Under the pieces are notes generated by a model. That model saw nothing but the letters and a program-made list of their open reading frames with translations. It did no database searches and was not told the DNA's origin. From Karalla daura (Eukaryota > Chordata > Actinopteri > Chaetodontiformes > Leiognathidae), in the NCBI GenBank assembly GCA_029224185.1, contig CM055193.1, forward strand, positions 7,987,359-8,051,358: a stretch of DNA of 64,000 nt, read 5' to 3'. Below, piece after piece: positions 1-12,000 of the stretch. Each line of letters begins with the position of its first letter. The first letter of the stretch is position 1. The position numbers and the translations under genes were made by a program.

Positions 1-600
1 GAGGAAACCACTGTTTTAAAGATCATTTTGAGAGCGGATCGTACGAGCCTTGGAGGTGTCGAGCCACTGGAACATTTTGTGACATGTCTGCAGCTCCTGC
101 GGGGATTGACTGGGGATGTTTCCATTATCAGACAGCGCTGTAATTAAAATGTCACTGCTGATTATTTTACATTTTATATTTAGGGTCAACCTTTACATCC
201 TTACATCCCGAGTTACCCCAAAGGGATTAATAAAGTTTCTATCCACGTCTATCTATCTCTATCTATCTATCTATCTATCGTTAAAATGAAACGTAAGACA
301 CTGGTTTAGGAAAATGGCGTACGCAAAATTAGCACAGTCCTTCCCCATGCGTCCTCAGTTAAAATAAGTTGCTATTTAACACCAAAGTAACGGCACATTT
401 ACAGTAATTCGTATTAATAATACTATATTTCTGGATTCTTAAAACCCAGAGGTAGGCCACTGACCCCACTAGACGAAAGCCCGACTGCGTCGTTTTATTT
501 ATTTATTTTAAAACAATTTGCGTCCACATGAACGTGGAAAACCAACGCCATATTATCGTTAACTGGTGCTAACCCGGTTTAGTGCTGAAAGAGCCTATTA
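1..600 (+). repeat. LINE 3' tail with ATCT run, then unique DNA
   Basis: The stretch at about 175-280 (CCCAAAGGGATTAATAAAG followed by a CTAT run at 248-279) is the tail of a Rex1/CR1-like LINE on the plus strand. 281-600 is AT-rich and holds nothing recognisable. Confidence 0.6.
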
Positions 601-852
601 AAGTACGCATTGCGCCCACCCAGTTACAGCCTCATACACACACATACATACGCGCGCGCGGGCGTGTGCGCGTGCACACGTCAGCGCTCCCGTGCAACCT
701 CGGGGCCTTGCTTCTCTAACATTAAAAACCAACAGAGTATAGGAAACAAAAAGCCTTCGGCCTCAGGTGCAAAATCTGACGACATCTCCGACACGGAATG
801 ATGAAATGATTGGTATTGTGAGCGTCTCGCGTGCAGCGCGATGCTGTGCAGA
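601..852. other. flank downstream of miR-124
   Basis: A short CA/CG tract (635-661) that could adopt Z-DNA lies in otherwise unique sequence that belongs to the pri-miRNA 3' side. Confidence 0.4.
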
Positions 853-860
853 TACCTCTC

Positions 861-882
861 TTGGCATTCACCGCGTGCCTTA
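861..882 (-). ncRNA. mir124: mature miR-124-3p
   Basis: The 22-nt guide strand lies on the minus strand and reads UAAGGCACGCGGUGAAUGCC plus AA. The seed AAGGCAC is intact. Confidence 0.96.
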
Positions 883-898
883 ATTGTATGGACATTAA

Positions 899-920
899 AT
901 CAAGGTCCGCTGTGAACACG
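899..920 (-). ncRNA. mir124: miR-124-5p passenger arm
   Basis: On the minus strand the arm begins CGUGUUCACAGCGGACCUU, as in the conserved vertebrate 5p product, and pairs with the 3p arm across the loop at 883-898. Confidence 0.93.
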
Positions 921-928
921 CAGAGTGA

Positions 929-992
929 CAACCCGTCAAGAAGCTGCCTTTCCTCACCCTGATGCTGCTGCTGATGCTGCTGCTGTACAGGG

Positions 993-1048
<56 letters not shown>

Positions 1049-1314
1049 TCTATCTCTCTATGACGACCTTTCCACTGTAGCAACTATTGTACAAGAAAAA
1101 AACTGAAATGTTAAAAAGATGGGTAAAAAACAAACCTACGATAGTTAGACACACACACATACACACACACACACATACACATACATACACACACATTTGC
1201 ACACACAAGCTCAAAACCTCCAGCATCTGCCTCCAAGCAGGATGCAAGACTGCAAGACTGCGATCTAAGTACTGCGTGCGCACGCTCGGGCGTCCACACA
1301 CGCACACACACACA

Positions 1315-1386
<72 letters not shown>

Positions 1387-1499
1387 TTGGCACGCTCTCT
1401 CTCTCTCTCAAACACACACACATACAGATCTAAATCGGATTTTTGCGACACACTCACACGCGCACAGACGGACACACATACGCACACACGTATATGAAG
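929..1499. repeat. microsatellite cluster upstream of pre-miR-124
   Basis: CTG/GCT repeats (961-985) are followed by a CA run (995-1045), an interrupted CA tract (1150-1196), a long CA tract (about 1294-1383) and mixed CT/CA (1396-1485). On the miRNA strand these are GT tracts, and the nearest ends about 67 bases before the hairpin. Confidence 0.9.
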
Positions 1500-2170
1500 A
1501 CCCTCGCGACTAAAGCCGATTTATAGCCAACACCAGCAATAAAGCGCGCGGACACATCCTCCTTCACCTCCTGCTTCACGCAGGCAAATCATATTGATAC
1601 CACTGCGCCACAGCTCGACGTATAAAGTACGAACAAATGAAAAGAAAAATCCCCGCTCGGCTGCAGCCACGGGTGTGAAGAGACGCCTTCACCTGACAAA
1701 ACATGGCAGAAACACCTCTAAACACCGCGTGACTTCGGGCTCGTGCGCCGCACCGCGCCGCTCGCGCCCATGGGCTCGCGCGGACACAATGACAGCTGAG
1801 GTTGCACGCGGTGCGTCCTCAGAGCAAGAGAAAAAAGAAAATAGATACAAAATGAGAATTGAAAAACAAACAAAGGCGGCAGTAGGAAGAGAAGAAGAAG
1901 AAGTGGAGAGCAGGAGCTGGCAGCATCGTACATCCCACTGAGCTCTGTAGTCTCCATTCACCTCGGCTTGAATGCAGTTTCTCTTCCCCGCGAACTGGTC
2001 CACGAACCTCCTCCTCCTCCCCTCTTCTCATCTCCTATCCTCTCTCCTCCTTCCTCACTACTTGTTTCTAACGCGCGGTGTGGAATGGGGGAAAAAGGCG
2101 AGTCGCTCTCCTCTACGCGCCGCATCGCTCTCTAGCACATCCCTAAAGCGTGTGTGGTCGGCAGGCTGAT
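1500..2170 (-). promoter_or_regulatory. CpG-rich block, candidate pri-miR-124 promoter
   Basis: Upstream of the hairpin on its own strand, the DNA becomes CpG-dense, with about 15 CpG in 70 bases around 1725-1795 and a second cluster at 2070-2135. Such an island is the most likely start region for the pri-miRNA. No TATA box was recognised and no start site can be fixed. Confidence 0.4.
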
Positions 2171-2412
2171 TTTCTCATGTGAGGTGGGGGGAGAGGGAGA
2201 GACAGGGAGAGGAGAGGGAGAGAGAGGGAGGGGAGGGGTGAGGGTTAAAATGGCTTCGCCGTCATCAGAAAAGTCCTCTCTCTCTCTCTCCCTCTCTCTC
2301 TCTCTTTCTCTGTCTCTCGCCACGAGTCCCATCGGTTCCTTTCGGTTCATGTGTCGTCCTTCCTTCTTTTTTTAATCTGACCCATTTCAGGCACAATCCA
2401 GCGCTGGACGCA

Positions 2413-2443
<31 letters not shown>

Positions 2444-2480
2444 TCTCTCTCTCTCTCTTTCCCATCCCAGACAATTGCGA
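2171..2480. repeat. GA and CT simple repeats
   Basis: A purine tract (2185-2240) is followed by CT-rich runs (2275-2320, 2416-2460). Strand-asymmetric tracts of this kind can form triplex DNA. No gene is seen. Confidence 0.8.
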
Positions 2481-2487
2481 GTCTCTG

Positions 2488-2540
2488 CTGATTGGGCTTC
2501 GGCGCAAGAGGATTACATGGCCGCACAATGACGTCATGGC
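2488..2540. promoter_or_regulatory. CCAAT box and full CRE
   Basis: An inverted CCAAT box (ATTGG, 2491-2495) lies 34 bases from a perfect palindromic cAMP response element (TGACGTCA, 2529-2536), in GC-rich DNA. This pairing is typical of promoters. Position and lack of another gene suggest a role in pri-miR-124 transcription. Confidence 0.45.
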
Positions 2541-4020
2541 CCGGGGCCCAAGCCCCATCCCTCCATCCATCCATCCCTCCTCCCTCCTCTTCTCTCTCTC
2601 TCCCTCCCTCCCTCCCTCTCCCCACACATTAAAACTAAATCCTCATCAGCCCCAAATGTCCTTGAAACCAGCGCCTGACTTTCTGCAGCGCGTCATGCAC
2701 GCATGCATGTTTATGTGCAGATAATGGTGGCAGCACAGAGAAGGCGAAATAAGAAGTGTCTTCTCTCTGTGTCTCTGTTTCTCCCTCTCTCTCTCTCTTT
2801 GCACTTCCACGGTGCAGGTGCATGTCCAGCGGCTGAGCTCTTGCTACAAGGTTACAGGCTGGAAGCACAGGTGCACAGCCTCCACGGTGACACCATTTCC
2901 TCCCCTCCTCCCAAAGACAACAAGCAGAGAAAAAAAACACCTAATTAAGTTGCACACGCGCCTCCTGGCCTCAACATTTATTCTATACATCCTGCCAAAG
3001 TATAGTGGATAAAATCCCACTCTGAATTTCAAACCCCTGATTAACCCTTTACTACACGTCTATCCCCCCCTTCTGGGATTCAACTGAGCTGTACATTTGC
3101 CAAATCTGCACCAGATTATACCATGACTCGTGTTTGGCGGTTATTCTGCTCCTCTCAGACCCTGTGGCCCCGGATGATCCCAGATGGTCCGGGGCCTCTA
3201 CAACCATATGTTGTATTTTACGCAACAGAAAGAAAAAAAAGGAAAAGCTCAAAAGATAGACAGTTAGTGATGCACTAATGTTGGCATTTTGTGATGTATG
3301 CCATGCACCACTGTCAGCACTTTGTGGGAGGAGGAAATCCCTCTCCGTCCCACCTTCCCACCACCCACCCCCCTCCTCCTGGGCTCTGGCTATCACCTGA
3401 AAACGGCTATGTTATAGATTTATGAAATTGAGTTTTTTCTGGAAATAATCAGGCCTCTTTAATCAGCCTCTAAATCCTGCTGTGGAATTGCTACAACAGA
3501 TATTTTGTGTCCAGGTCAATGCTGAAATATTTTTGTTCCAATAATAATCTGATGGTTTCAAAAAATGACATAAATCTTACACAATTTGTTGCCCCCCAAA
3601 ACATGGGCCTGCAACCTCATTTGCACATTTATCTCCACCTATACTTTCATCTTGTCCCTACACTGATTATCTTCTTGCCCCTCCTGGCAAAAAAAGAGGA
3701 AAATCCTGTAGGAATATATTGATTTCTGTCCCGGAAGAAAATGTCACTGGATTTTCAAATTGTTTCTCCCTCCTTCCTCCCTCTACCTCCCACTGTTGGC
3801 TGAACAAAGAGAAGGAGAGGAGGCGAAAGCGCTTCCCCTGTTACTCTCCATAACTGAGCCTATAGAATCGCAAATGCACTCTCCCTTCTCTCTCTCTCTC
3901 CCTTTTCACCCCTTTAAACAATTGCAATTATTAACTACATTAGCTGGCTTCTCCCTCCCTCTCTACATCCCTCCATCCCTCTCCATTGTCCCGTCTCAGC
4001 CTGGCGCAATCTACATCTAA
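2541..4020. other. non-coding stretch, nothing recognised
   Basis: CCAT/CCTC simple repeats occur at 2560-2625 and pyrimidine-rich patches at 2760-2800, 3760-3800 and 3885-3990. The rest is AT-rich unique sequence. No conserved protein or RNA was recognised. Confidence 0.5.
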
Positions 4021-5080
4021 AAACAAAACAAAACAAAACAGCTTCCTGCGTTTGCATGAATGCAGAGTCGCCCATTTGTCAAGGAAAACAAAAAAAATGA
4101 GAAAAATGCAATAACCCAGCGTGCGTGGCGGCCACCTGCTACAGGAGAAGCGTCCTCTCTATAGAAATCCACGCTGCTTTGCACCCACAGTCCCTTTGTT
4201 CAGTGTCTTACTCTCCTCCATCGCATCCATTTTGTGCAGGCCCAGGGAAGAAGAAGCTGCAGCAGCAGCAGTGGCAGATACAGCCTCGGTGTAGAAGCTG
4301 CATGCACGCTCCTCGGCGTCCTTTCCTCGCAAGCAAAAAGAGAGAGAGAGGGGAAGAGAGAAGCAGCCTGTGAATTGCTTTTTCCTGCCCCTCATCTCTC
4401 TTCCCTCCGCGGAGCTGCGCGGCCTCCACGTCTTAAGCCCAATGAAAGGGGGGGAGTTGTCCCCGTGCATTACAATGACACCCAGGCCCCCATTCATTCA
4501 GCCACTGTCTAACGGTCTTTGGACAGCAAATGCACCCCCATCGGGGGGTCGCAGCCCCCTCATTACACCCCCACAGCCCCCCATCGCACCCCACCACCCA
4601 CAATCCCAACACGCAGCCCCCCACAATAGCCCCCCAACAAAAGAGAGAGGAGAGTCGGCCCCAGTTGTGCGAGCTGCGGCCCCTGGACTTCTTTTTTTTG
4701 CGCTGGGAAAATATTCCTGCGCGTTTTGAGTTTAACACCAACCCAGAAGCCCGTGCAAACAAGTCTGTGAGTGTGTGTGTGTGTGTGCAGCAGGTGAAGT
4801 CTGGACCGCCGATAAAATACAGGTTCAAATCAGGTGATTGGAGGGAAAAAAACACTGTGGCATGCAGATTGCAGGTGCGTCAAAAACCACAAAGTTGGAG
4901 CAAAGAGGCGCGTGAGGCGCGACTAAAAACGCACTGTCTGCACGCACACGCACGCACACACACGCACGCACTTACACACACCACACACTTCAGAAAAGTT
5001 TTCAATTTTCTCCCAGAGCGAAAGGTGCACACACACGGATGCGATGTGTGATTGAATCTGAGGCAACACTTTTTATTTCA
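4021..5080. other. unique DNA with C-rich block
   Basis: 4200-4330 is rich in CAG/AAG trinucleotides. 4540-4642 is a run of short C-tracts that gives repeated G-runs on the minus strand, compatible with a G-quadruplex. 4765-4790 is a GT tract and 4935-4985 CA/CGCA. No supported gene. Confidence 0.5.
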
Positions 5081-5590
5081 GAACATTGCGGATTGTGCGC
5101 AATTTGTACTTCAAATTGCACACAAAATACCACAAACAGGCTCGTTATTTAAGCACTCAAAAAAATAAAATAAAATCAAAAAGTGGAACTAGTTGGGGTT
5201 TATTTGGGTTTATAAAGAGACCATGTTGTGGTGAATTTGCGTTTTGAATAAAACTGAATTCAATTGGATTTCAGCCTTGATGCTGCTCCCCGGCGTCACC
5301 TGCTAAAAGCTCGAGCCAGTTATCTGTGCGCAAATTCACCATCACAACATTACACACCATATACATCACTACAATCACTAGTAATAACAAGTATAATAAT
5401 AATAGCAATAGTGATACAGAAAGAAATGAGACAACTGTAGCAAATATTAACGTATTTCCATACGGCTTAGATGGGACAATTACACAAAAAAATAAGAATT
5501 TCAGGAATACGCAATAATAATTATAGTAATACTGATAATAATAATAACAACAACAATCATAACAATAATAATAATAATAATGTTGTGAAT
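5081..5590. repeat. AT-rich DNA with AAT repeats
   Basis: Low-complexity AT-rich DNA holds interrupted AAT/ATA trinucleotide runs at about 5395-5412 and 5535-5582. Confidence 0.8.
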
Positions 5591-6240
5591 GCAAGTTAGA
5601 ATGGCGGCCACTGTTGGAGGAAAACTGTGCCGGAGCTGGGAGCCAACTTTCCCAGGGAAATCAGACCGATTTCCGAAATGTCTGTTGAAGGCCCGAATAG
5701 GCACAGCTGGGCATCTGCTTATGGAGCCCATTCAGCAGGAGGAGGGAGAGGTCAGCTCGTTATGCACCATCACAGCTTATAGTTCATAACAGCTCTGCGA
5801 GCTGGGAGGACACACTTCTGGCTGACGACGACAACAACGAAAAAAAAGTATAACTTTTTTTTTTGAAACAATGAATCACCTTGATCAGGTGAGGAGGAGG
5901 CATTTTTAGAGGGGATAGATGCGTCTTGGAAAGACAGTTCAGGATGCCACTTTTTTTATTCCGATTTTTTTTAATATGATGCATTCAAGTGACATGTTTA
6001 TGTATTTTCCTCCTTTCATTTATTTGGCATAGCAGCCTGAAATATTTCCATGTAATTGGAAGATGAAAAAATAGATAAACAAATAATTAAAACTGTTGAA
6101 CAATTCTTAAATTAGGCAAAAAAAATTCTGACTGAAGTTTATCAAAGGGAAAAAGAAACGAATCCCCCCCCCCCACCTCCTCCTGCTTCCCTTAAACCTC
6201 CCACACTTTTATACTGGCACTGCTACTTGTTTTGAGAGGC
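5591..6240. other. unique segment then AT-rich DNA
   Basis: 5595-5830 is repeat-free, with E-boxes including CAGCTG near 5704, and is a weak enhancer candidate. 5830-6240 is AT-rich with homopolymer runs and a C run near 6165. Confidence 0.35.
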
Positions 6241-6517
6241 ATATAAAGAGGTGTAATTTTGCAAACATTTCTTAAGTGCAGAGAGCCAGAAGGACCCTCC
6301 AGTATTGTCCGGGGAGAGAAAGAGAAACACGTTGACAAAGGAACCCATTGTTCCTGCTGAACAATTCAAGGGGCCTAGTAAGCTGTCCTCTGCGATCAGG
6401 CAGCCGGCCGCTGATCTCAATGCGAGGGGGGCCCCAGCGAGGAGAAATGGTAATATATGGCGAGATATAACAAACAGTAGCCTATATTTAAAAGCCTGGG
6501 CCAGATCCTGTAGACAC

Positions 6518-6567
<50 letters not shown>

Positions 6568-6770
6568 GAACAGAGCAGAGAGAGAGAGAGAGAGAGAAAA
6601 GTTGGAAGCTGCAGAAAACTTTGCTGTACTTTGGACAGAGTTCCTCCTCCTCCTTCTCCTCCTCCTCCTCCTGCTGCTGCTTCTTCTTCTTCTCTCAGGA
6701 TACTTTTATTTTTTTAGAGCCTCAGTAAAGCTAAATGTGGTCCACGTGGTCACAGGTAAGATTATATTAC
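6241..6770 (+). other. SOX-site segment and possible non-coding exon
   Basis: The segment contains an everted SOX pair (6347-6365), a TATTTAAAAG element (from about 6484), a GA microsatellite (6522-6597), CTC/CTT repeats (6642-6693) and a consensus splice donor CAG|GTAAG with GT at 6756. Together these could be a first non-coding exon on the plus strand; it could equally be chance. Confidence 0.25.
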
Positions 6771-6907
6771 ATAAAAATAGAGTAGTCTGTTAGATTCATC
6801 TGGTTTGTTCTCATAAAAGAAAAATTAAAAATGAGTTGTTCTATCAGATAATGTACATATGTATCCCAGTTATTTCAGTCCTATAATGTTGCTTTAATTG
6901 TTTCCAG

Positions 6908-6921
6908 GTTCCCATGGTAAT
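6908..6921. promoter_or_regulatory. RFX X-box-like motif
   Basis: GTTCCCATGGTAAT matches the palindromic X-box GTTRCCATGGYAAC at 12 of 14 positions. Confidence 0.45.
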
Positions 6922-7295
6922 GCACACCTGGGATGAAATATGATGATAACTAATAAATCTAAGCTAAACATATTTTTTTATATGTTTTAACCTGCATATT
7001 TACCCAGTGCCTTCTATTCAATATTGTATTGATTTAATTTTATACTGAGGCTACATTCAATATATAAAACACTAGTTATTGTAAACTTACATTCATATAT
7101 GTATGTACATGTATATATACAATAGCCTGTGTTAAAAGTCACTCTGGGACTCAGTCTGCTGAATTTCAGTAGCACAAAGTGGAACGACCTGAAACCCCAA
7201 ATGTCACTGTTCATCATCATTTCACAATGAGAAAAATTGCTGTTGCACATTTGTCGAGAGATGGACTATCGCTCTTGTGTATCCCAGGACAATGG

Positions 7296-7346
<51 letters not shown>

Positions 7347-8310
7347 CCACAAACAATTCCTCATTTGGATGCCTTATAGGAAAATGAATTACATTTGTCC
7401 TCTCCTTTGTGGATTCCATATCAATAATGTTGAGCCACTTGACTGAGGCGAGGTGAGCATCAGCAGTAATGTGGAGGTCCTTGACTCCGTCTGATAAATG
7501 TCATGAGCTGTTTGCATTGATCTGCCTGTGACACCGACACTAGAAAATAAAAAAACAACAGAGAAGCGTCAGTCATTAACCTGTCTCTTTCTGAACATGT
7601 ATGGGGCTTCAAATAACTGATAAATCTCAGATTTCCCCCTAAACACGTGTTTGACGCCCCATGAAGTCGGCACCTGAATATTTCTGAGTGTGTGTGTGCG
7701 TGTGTGTGTGTGGACTGACAAGGGGGTGAAGCCTCAAATCAATATCTCCCAGAATTAATGATTGTGCAGAGATTTTGATTGGAATGACACTGCCGATAAA
7801 GCTCAAGTGTGTGAAGATGGCCGACACGGTTTAACACAGGAGCAGTTTAATACAGGAGTAATAACGATATTTATATTACAAAATATGAGTTACAACACAG
7901 TTCGTTATGATAGTATTCAGAATACAATTCCATCTTATCCTATCTGATAATGGATAACATGCAGGGATGTATGTTTTTCATATTTTTTCACTCTTCAGAA
8001 GGCGTCCAACATGATTGAGCGTTTAAGGTAAAGGCTTTTAGTAAAATGACTCACAAAATGGCTTTCACAAGTGTTTCACAAATAGCCATAAACGTGAACA
8101 AATATTCATGATTTTGAGTCAGCCTTTGTTATTCACAGTTTTTAAGTACAAGACAATGTTGAACTATTCGGAATATGTTACTCGCATTGGATAATCTCAA
8201 TAGATTATATATCAGATGTCATGTATTTTAGATTAATATGCAATGAAATACATTCACAAAGTAATCCTTGTAACACTGTTTCACACGTTGCTTCACAATG
8301 TACTGCGGCA
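6922..8310. other. AT-rich non-coding DNA
   Basis: A CA microsatellite (7299-7343) and a GT tract (7687-7712) lie in AT-rich unique sequence. Nothing else is recognised. Confidence 0.5.
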
Positions 8311-8575
8311 CTTTTTCTTTCCAAGATGGCGCCATGGATGTTGATGTGTTGGCACACCTTTTTGTGCTCTTTTATTTGTAAACACTTTTTTTTGTTATAA
8401 TACATACACCTGTATATTTTGGTAACTGTATTAACATTATTTGTACTGTTAACTTGTGTCACCCACCTTGCTCGTTTTCACGTCAATGACTGAAGCAAAT
8501 TCCTCGTAACTGTATAACTGGGTTGTATCACTACTCGGCAATAAATGCGAAAAAAATAAATAAATGTGTATTTCA
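8311..8575 (+). repeat. LINE-derived retroposon fragment
   Basis: The segment opens with CCAAGATGGCGCCATGG, resembling a LINE 5' end. It closes with a tail (GAAGCAAATTCCTCGTAA, then GGCAATAAAT and AAAT runs) that resembles common teleost LINE 3' ends. Coding parts are absent, so it looks like a short internally deleted copy. Confidence 0.5.
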
Positions 8576-8958
8576 CTTTTTGACTGTGTGTCTATGATAT
8601 GATCATTAGGCTGGACAATACAGAGACTGCTCATATTCTCCGCACACACCCCACATCAAACCACCTCTGATCACACTTAGTCATTACTTGCTTGTTGTAA
8701 AATGTCAAATTCCAAATGAGTGTAATACACTGGCAGCAAAGACACTTTTGTGTGTGTGTGTGTGTGTGTGTGTTTTCCACTAAGATAGAGAGCAGAGGTG
8801 ACACCACTGCTGAGGTGAGTTTTACACAAATCCTGCATGTCAGCCGTTCTCCTGAAAACAAAGGCGCACGTTTAACCTCTCTTCAAAGTGTTGCTCTTAC
8901 CGGCGTTCATTCATGCCCAGCTGATGTTGTTTTAAATGTGCATGTGGAGGAGCACAAA

Positions 8959-9000
<42 letters not shown>

Positions 9001-9659
9001 AATCCAAGAATTCAATAAACTTATATACAGCCTCTTCCCCTTTGCACACTGTGACTAAAACTCGCTTTCGTCTCATATTCGCAGCACTCTCCGCTCCTCC
9101 ACGCTGTCAGTTAACCCTGCAATTAACCCGCACCTCGGCCAAACATCATTAGGGAGGGAGAGACGGTGGGAGAGAGGGAGAGGAGGAGGCGTGGGGGGGG
9201 GGGTAGACTGGGAAAACAGAGAGCTGTGCATATGTGGGAAATCTGGAGAAGACTCATTTCAAATAAACAAAGAAAATGACAATTGTATTTATAATTTTGC
9301 CCAGTTGTTATTTTTATTTCATTTTTTTTCTCTATATTTTGTTTTTCTCTCACAAGCATAAATATGGTGACCCGCTGCGCATGTGTCATCATATGTCTTG
9401 TAATATTGTACATCTTTAAAATAACATAAAGAAATGTGAGCAATTAAGCTACATGAACCATATAGCATCACCCCTTGTGACCTCTCCCATCCCCCCACAC
9501 TTTATTTTTTTCGCCCTCACAGATTGGGCAGACCCCAGCCGGGGCGTCGGAGCATCAGAGGGGTTTTGCATACAGCTGTATTCACGTCTGGGGCCAGCTC
9601 CTGATGCAGGAAAAGTGTGACCAGCCTCAATGTAGTTCATCATTTATTATATCGATTTC

Positions 9660-9708
<49 letters not shown>

Positions 9709-10120
9709 TTAAGTTTTTATGGTCAAAGTAACAGACATTTAAGAATTACTGTTGCGGTGAAAATCAGGAGAGCGAGATGGTGGAAGCTAAATGTTAAAAG
9801 ACGAGGGTCCTGACCTTTAATCATCTCTTTTGTGTGTTGTTGGAGATGCTTCCGGAAAAAAAAAACAGCAGAAAAGGGCTCTGACCAATGCATGAATCCT
9901 GGACCATGAAAATAAGAATTCAAAGATGTATTTTCATCTATATTAAATCTCTACTATCTATACTATCTATTTTCATTAATTTTTACTTAAGATGAGTTCT
10001 GCTTAAATTGTTTGGAAATCTCTGACACACACACACATTACAAAACACATTGGTTTGCTTGAAGCATTGTTTATTTAAAAAAACCCAAAATAAAACAATA
10101 ACAACTAAATGCCATATTCC
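8576..10120. other. non-coding DNA with microsatellites
   Basis: Tracts: GT (8750-8773), CA (8959-8998), a G run at 9193-9203, and a compound TG then AG tract (9661-9708). The rest is unique or AT-rich with no recognisable gene. Confidence 0.6.
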
Positions 10121-10129
10121 AAGTTAGAC

Positions 10130-10480
10130 AACACAGGCTGTAAATCAAGGAAACTTTGCCTAATTCTGTGTCCCGCGCAACTCTGCATGTTTACATGACA
10201 ATGACGCAGCTGGAGATAAGGTTGATGAGCGCGTGCGCCGAGGTCACGGTTCAGACATTGTTTTCCTGCCTGTATTCGCTGTATGGCCCCTTATATTGGT
10301 ACAGTGTGGCGCGCATTGTGTCTAGTGGGCATTGTGGAGTATCTGGGGGAACTGTTTAGTCCCCCATAAGAAGATTAGAGATGATTGGTTTTATTGACCG
10401 GCCTGTGCCGCGGTTATCAGGGCCACTCTCGGAGCACGGAGCCACGCTTTTGTCTGGCCCTCATTGTTCTTCCCAAGCCC
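10130..10480. promoter_or_regulatory. candidate regulatory element
   Basis: A repeat-free segment of high complexity holds an E-box (CAGCTG near 10207), SOX-type ATTGTT near 10257 and several other ATTG cores. It stands out from the low-complexity surroundings. Enhancer status is inference only. Confidence 0.3.
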
Positions 10481-11070
10481 GAGACCCCGCTCTGATATGA
10501 ATGTGATATGACAGTAAAGTGCCAATTATGTACATACATGCAAGGCCCCGCTCCCTTTCAGCTTCCGTGGTGGAGCGAAAAGGCAAGGGGAGGTGAGGAA
10601 GACAGAGGAGGAGAGATAAGGTGACGGAATATCTTGAAGGGTGCCGGTCTTGTGGATAATTTGCTGTAAGAATCGGGAGTCTGTTATTCCCCCCCAACCC
10701 ACCCCCACCCCCCCATCCTTATATTGTCAATAAAACGCCAGCGCTGAAACATTGATGGGAGATAAAGAGGTTACCATGGTGTGTTTATTATTTTTTCTCT
10801 TCCCACCAGCTAGCCTGTCACATCTTATCAGCATCAGCTGCATCTGCGATGGACTGATTATTGTCTCCAGTTCCAGGGTCACTAAATTAGCGAAAACACG
10901 AATATTACGCCGCCCAGATTAGATGATTTTATTTCACTTGTTGGATTTAGCGAGTGTTGCCTTCGACCGTGGTGGCTTCACTTGATAACGGCGTGCAGGA
11001 TGCACACACACACACACAGGTCCACGAGGCCTCCGAGCTCGCATAGGTGCGAGTGTTTACATTTGTATTT

Positions 11071-11117
<47 letters not shown>

Positions 11118-11567
11118 CTAACATTGGAAATCAAAGTCGGAAACGGTGTGTAAGTCTATTTCTAATTCCCTTTTATCCCCCCTCTTCCTTTTCTCTCTCT
11201 TTTATGTACCCGTCTTGGAAAAAAGGTGTTAAATCATCTAAATCATTCCCTGGCTATTATATCCAATTAATGCCTCCTCATGGTGTTTTATTGTGTTATA
11301 AACTGCTATTGCTTGTGGTTCAGTAGACAAACACAATGTGTGTCTGTGCCGCCTGCCACCGGGGCTGGCTGTGGCTGTGCTGGGGAGGGACAGAGGGGGA
11401 ACTTGGCCACTGCCCATGGGGGCCCTGGCCACTCTAAATCAGTTAGTTTTGGAGGAGATCCTAGTCGGCTTTTTAAGAGGGTCCATTATAGGCTTGTTAA
11501 TGCCTCAGCCGAGGGGGAAACACTACTAACTGCACTCAATTCTCTATGCACTCACTCTCCTTCTCAG

Positions 11568-11570
<3 letters not shown>
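10481..11570. other. mixed unique DNA and GT tract
   Basis: A partial X-box (GTTACCATGG, 10770-10779), C-rich runs (10688-10716) and a GT microsatellite (11075-11115) are present. 11400-11530 is repeat-free. No gene. Confidence 0.45.
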
Positions 11571-11629
<59 letters not shown>

Positions 11630-11642
11630 GCACACACACACA
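11571..11642. repeat. compound CT then CA microsatellite
   Basis: A CT run (11571-11614) joins directly to a CA run with one CGCA interruption. Confidence 0.95.
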
Positions 11643-12000
11643 CCTATGAACACACATACACGCACGTTTCCTTCTCCCTCTTGCTCCTCTTCGCCGCGTG
11701 TGTTTCTCTCGAAACGCGACCGTGTGTGCACACACGCGACACACCCATCCCTTCCATCCCTTCGTCTCCTCTTCATGAATTTCATGGCTCCGGCCCTCAG
11801 TGAAAGTAACACGATATCACAAAGTCGAACCATTTCTTGCATTGATCCGAGGTCTTTTGTGCACACACACACACCACACGAGTGTGTAGCTATGCATGAG
11901 TGTGTGTGTATGTGTGTGTGTGTGTGCACGTGTGCATGTACGGTGTGTAAAATGTGTTAAGCAGATTGAAGGTTTCTTTTGAAGATGTATTTTGAAGCCT

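Larger units (their letters stand above)
853..928 (-). ncRNA. mir124: pre-miR-124 hairpin (mir-124-3 type)
   Basis: Read on the minus strand, this segment is a miR-124 precursor. The 5p arm (899-920), a loop of about 16 nt and the 3p arm (861-882) follow in the canonical order, and CUCU/AGAG pairing extends the stem at its base. The 3p arm matches vertebrate miR-124 without mismatch (it begins UAAGGCACGCGG). The flanks, CTCTGCG before the 5p arm and AGAGAGG after the 3p arm, and the short loop fit the mir-124-3 paralogue best as I remember it. miR-124 is the dominant neuronal microRNA; it represses non-neuronal transcripts such as PTBP1 and SCP1 and promotes neuronal differentiation. No host exon can be defined by eye. 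The divergent orientation to bhlhe23 at 59.7 kb matches the human arrangement. Paralogue number is inferred; family identity is near certain. Confidence 0.97.

Noticed and set aside
1050..1497. Open frames of 136-145 codons on both strands
   Set aside because: They are translated CA/GT repeats (Thr-His and Cys-Val polymers).
11280..11960. 226-codon plus-strand open frame
   Set aside because: Most of it is translated CT and CA repeats. The non-repeat part resembles no protein.
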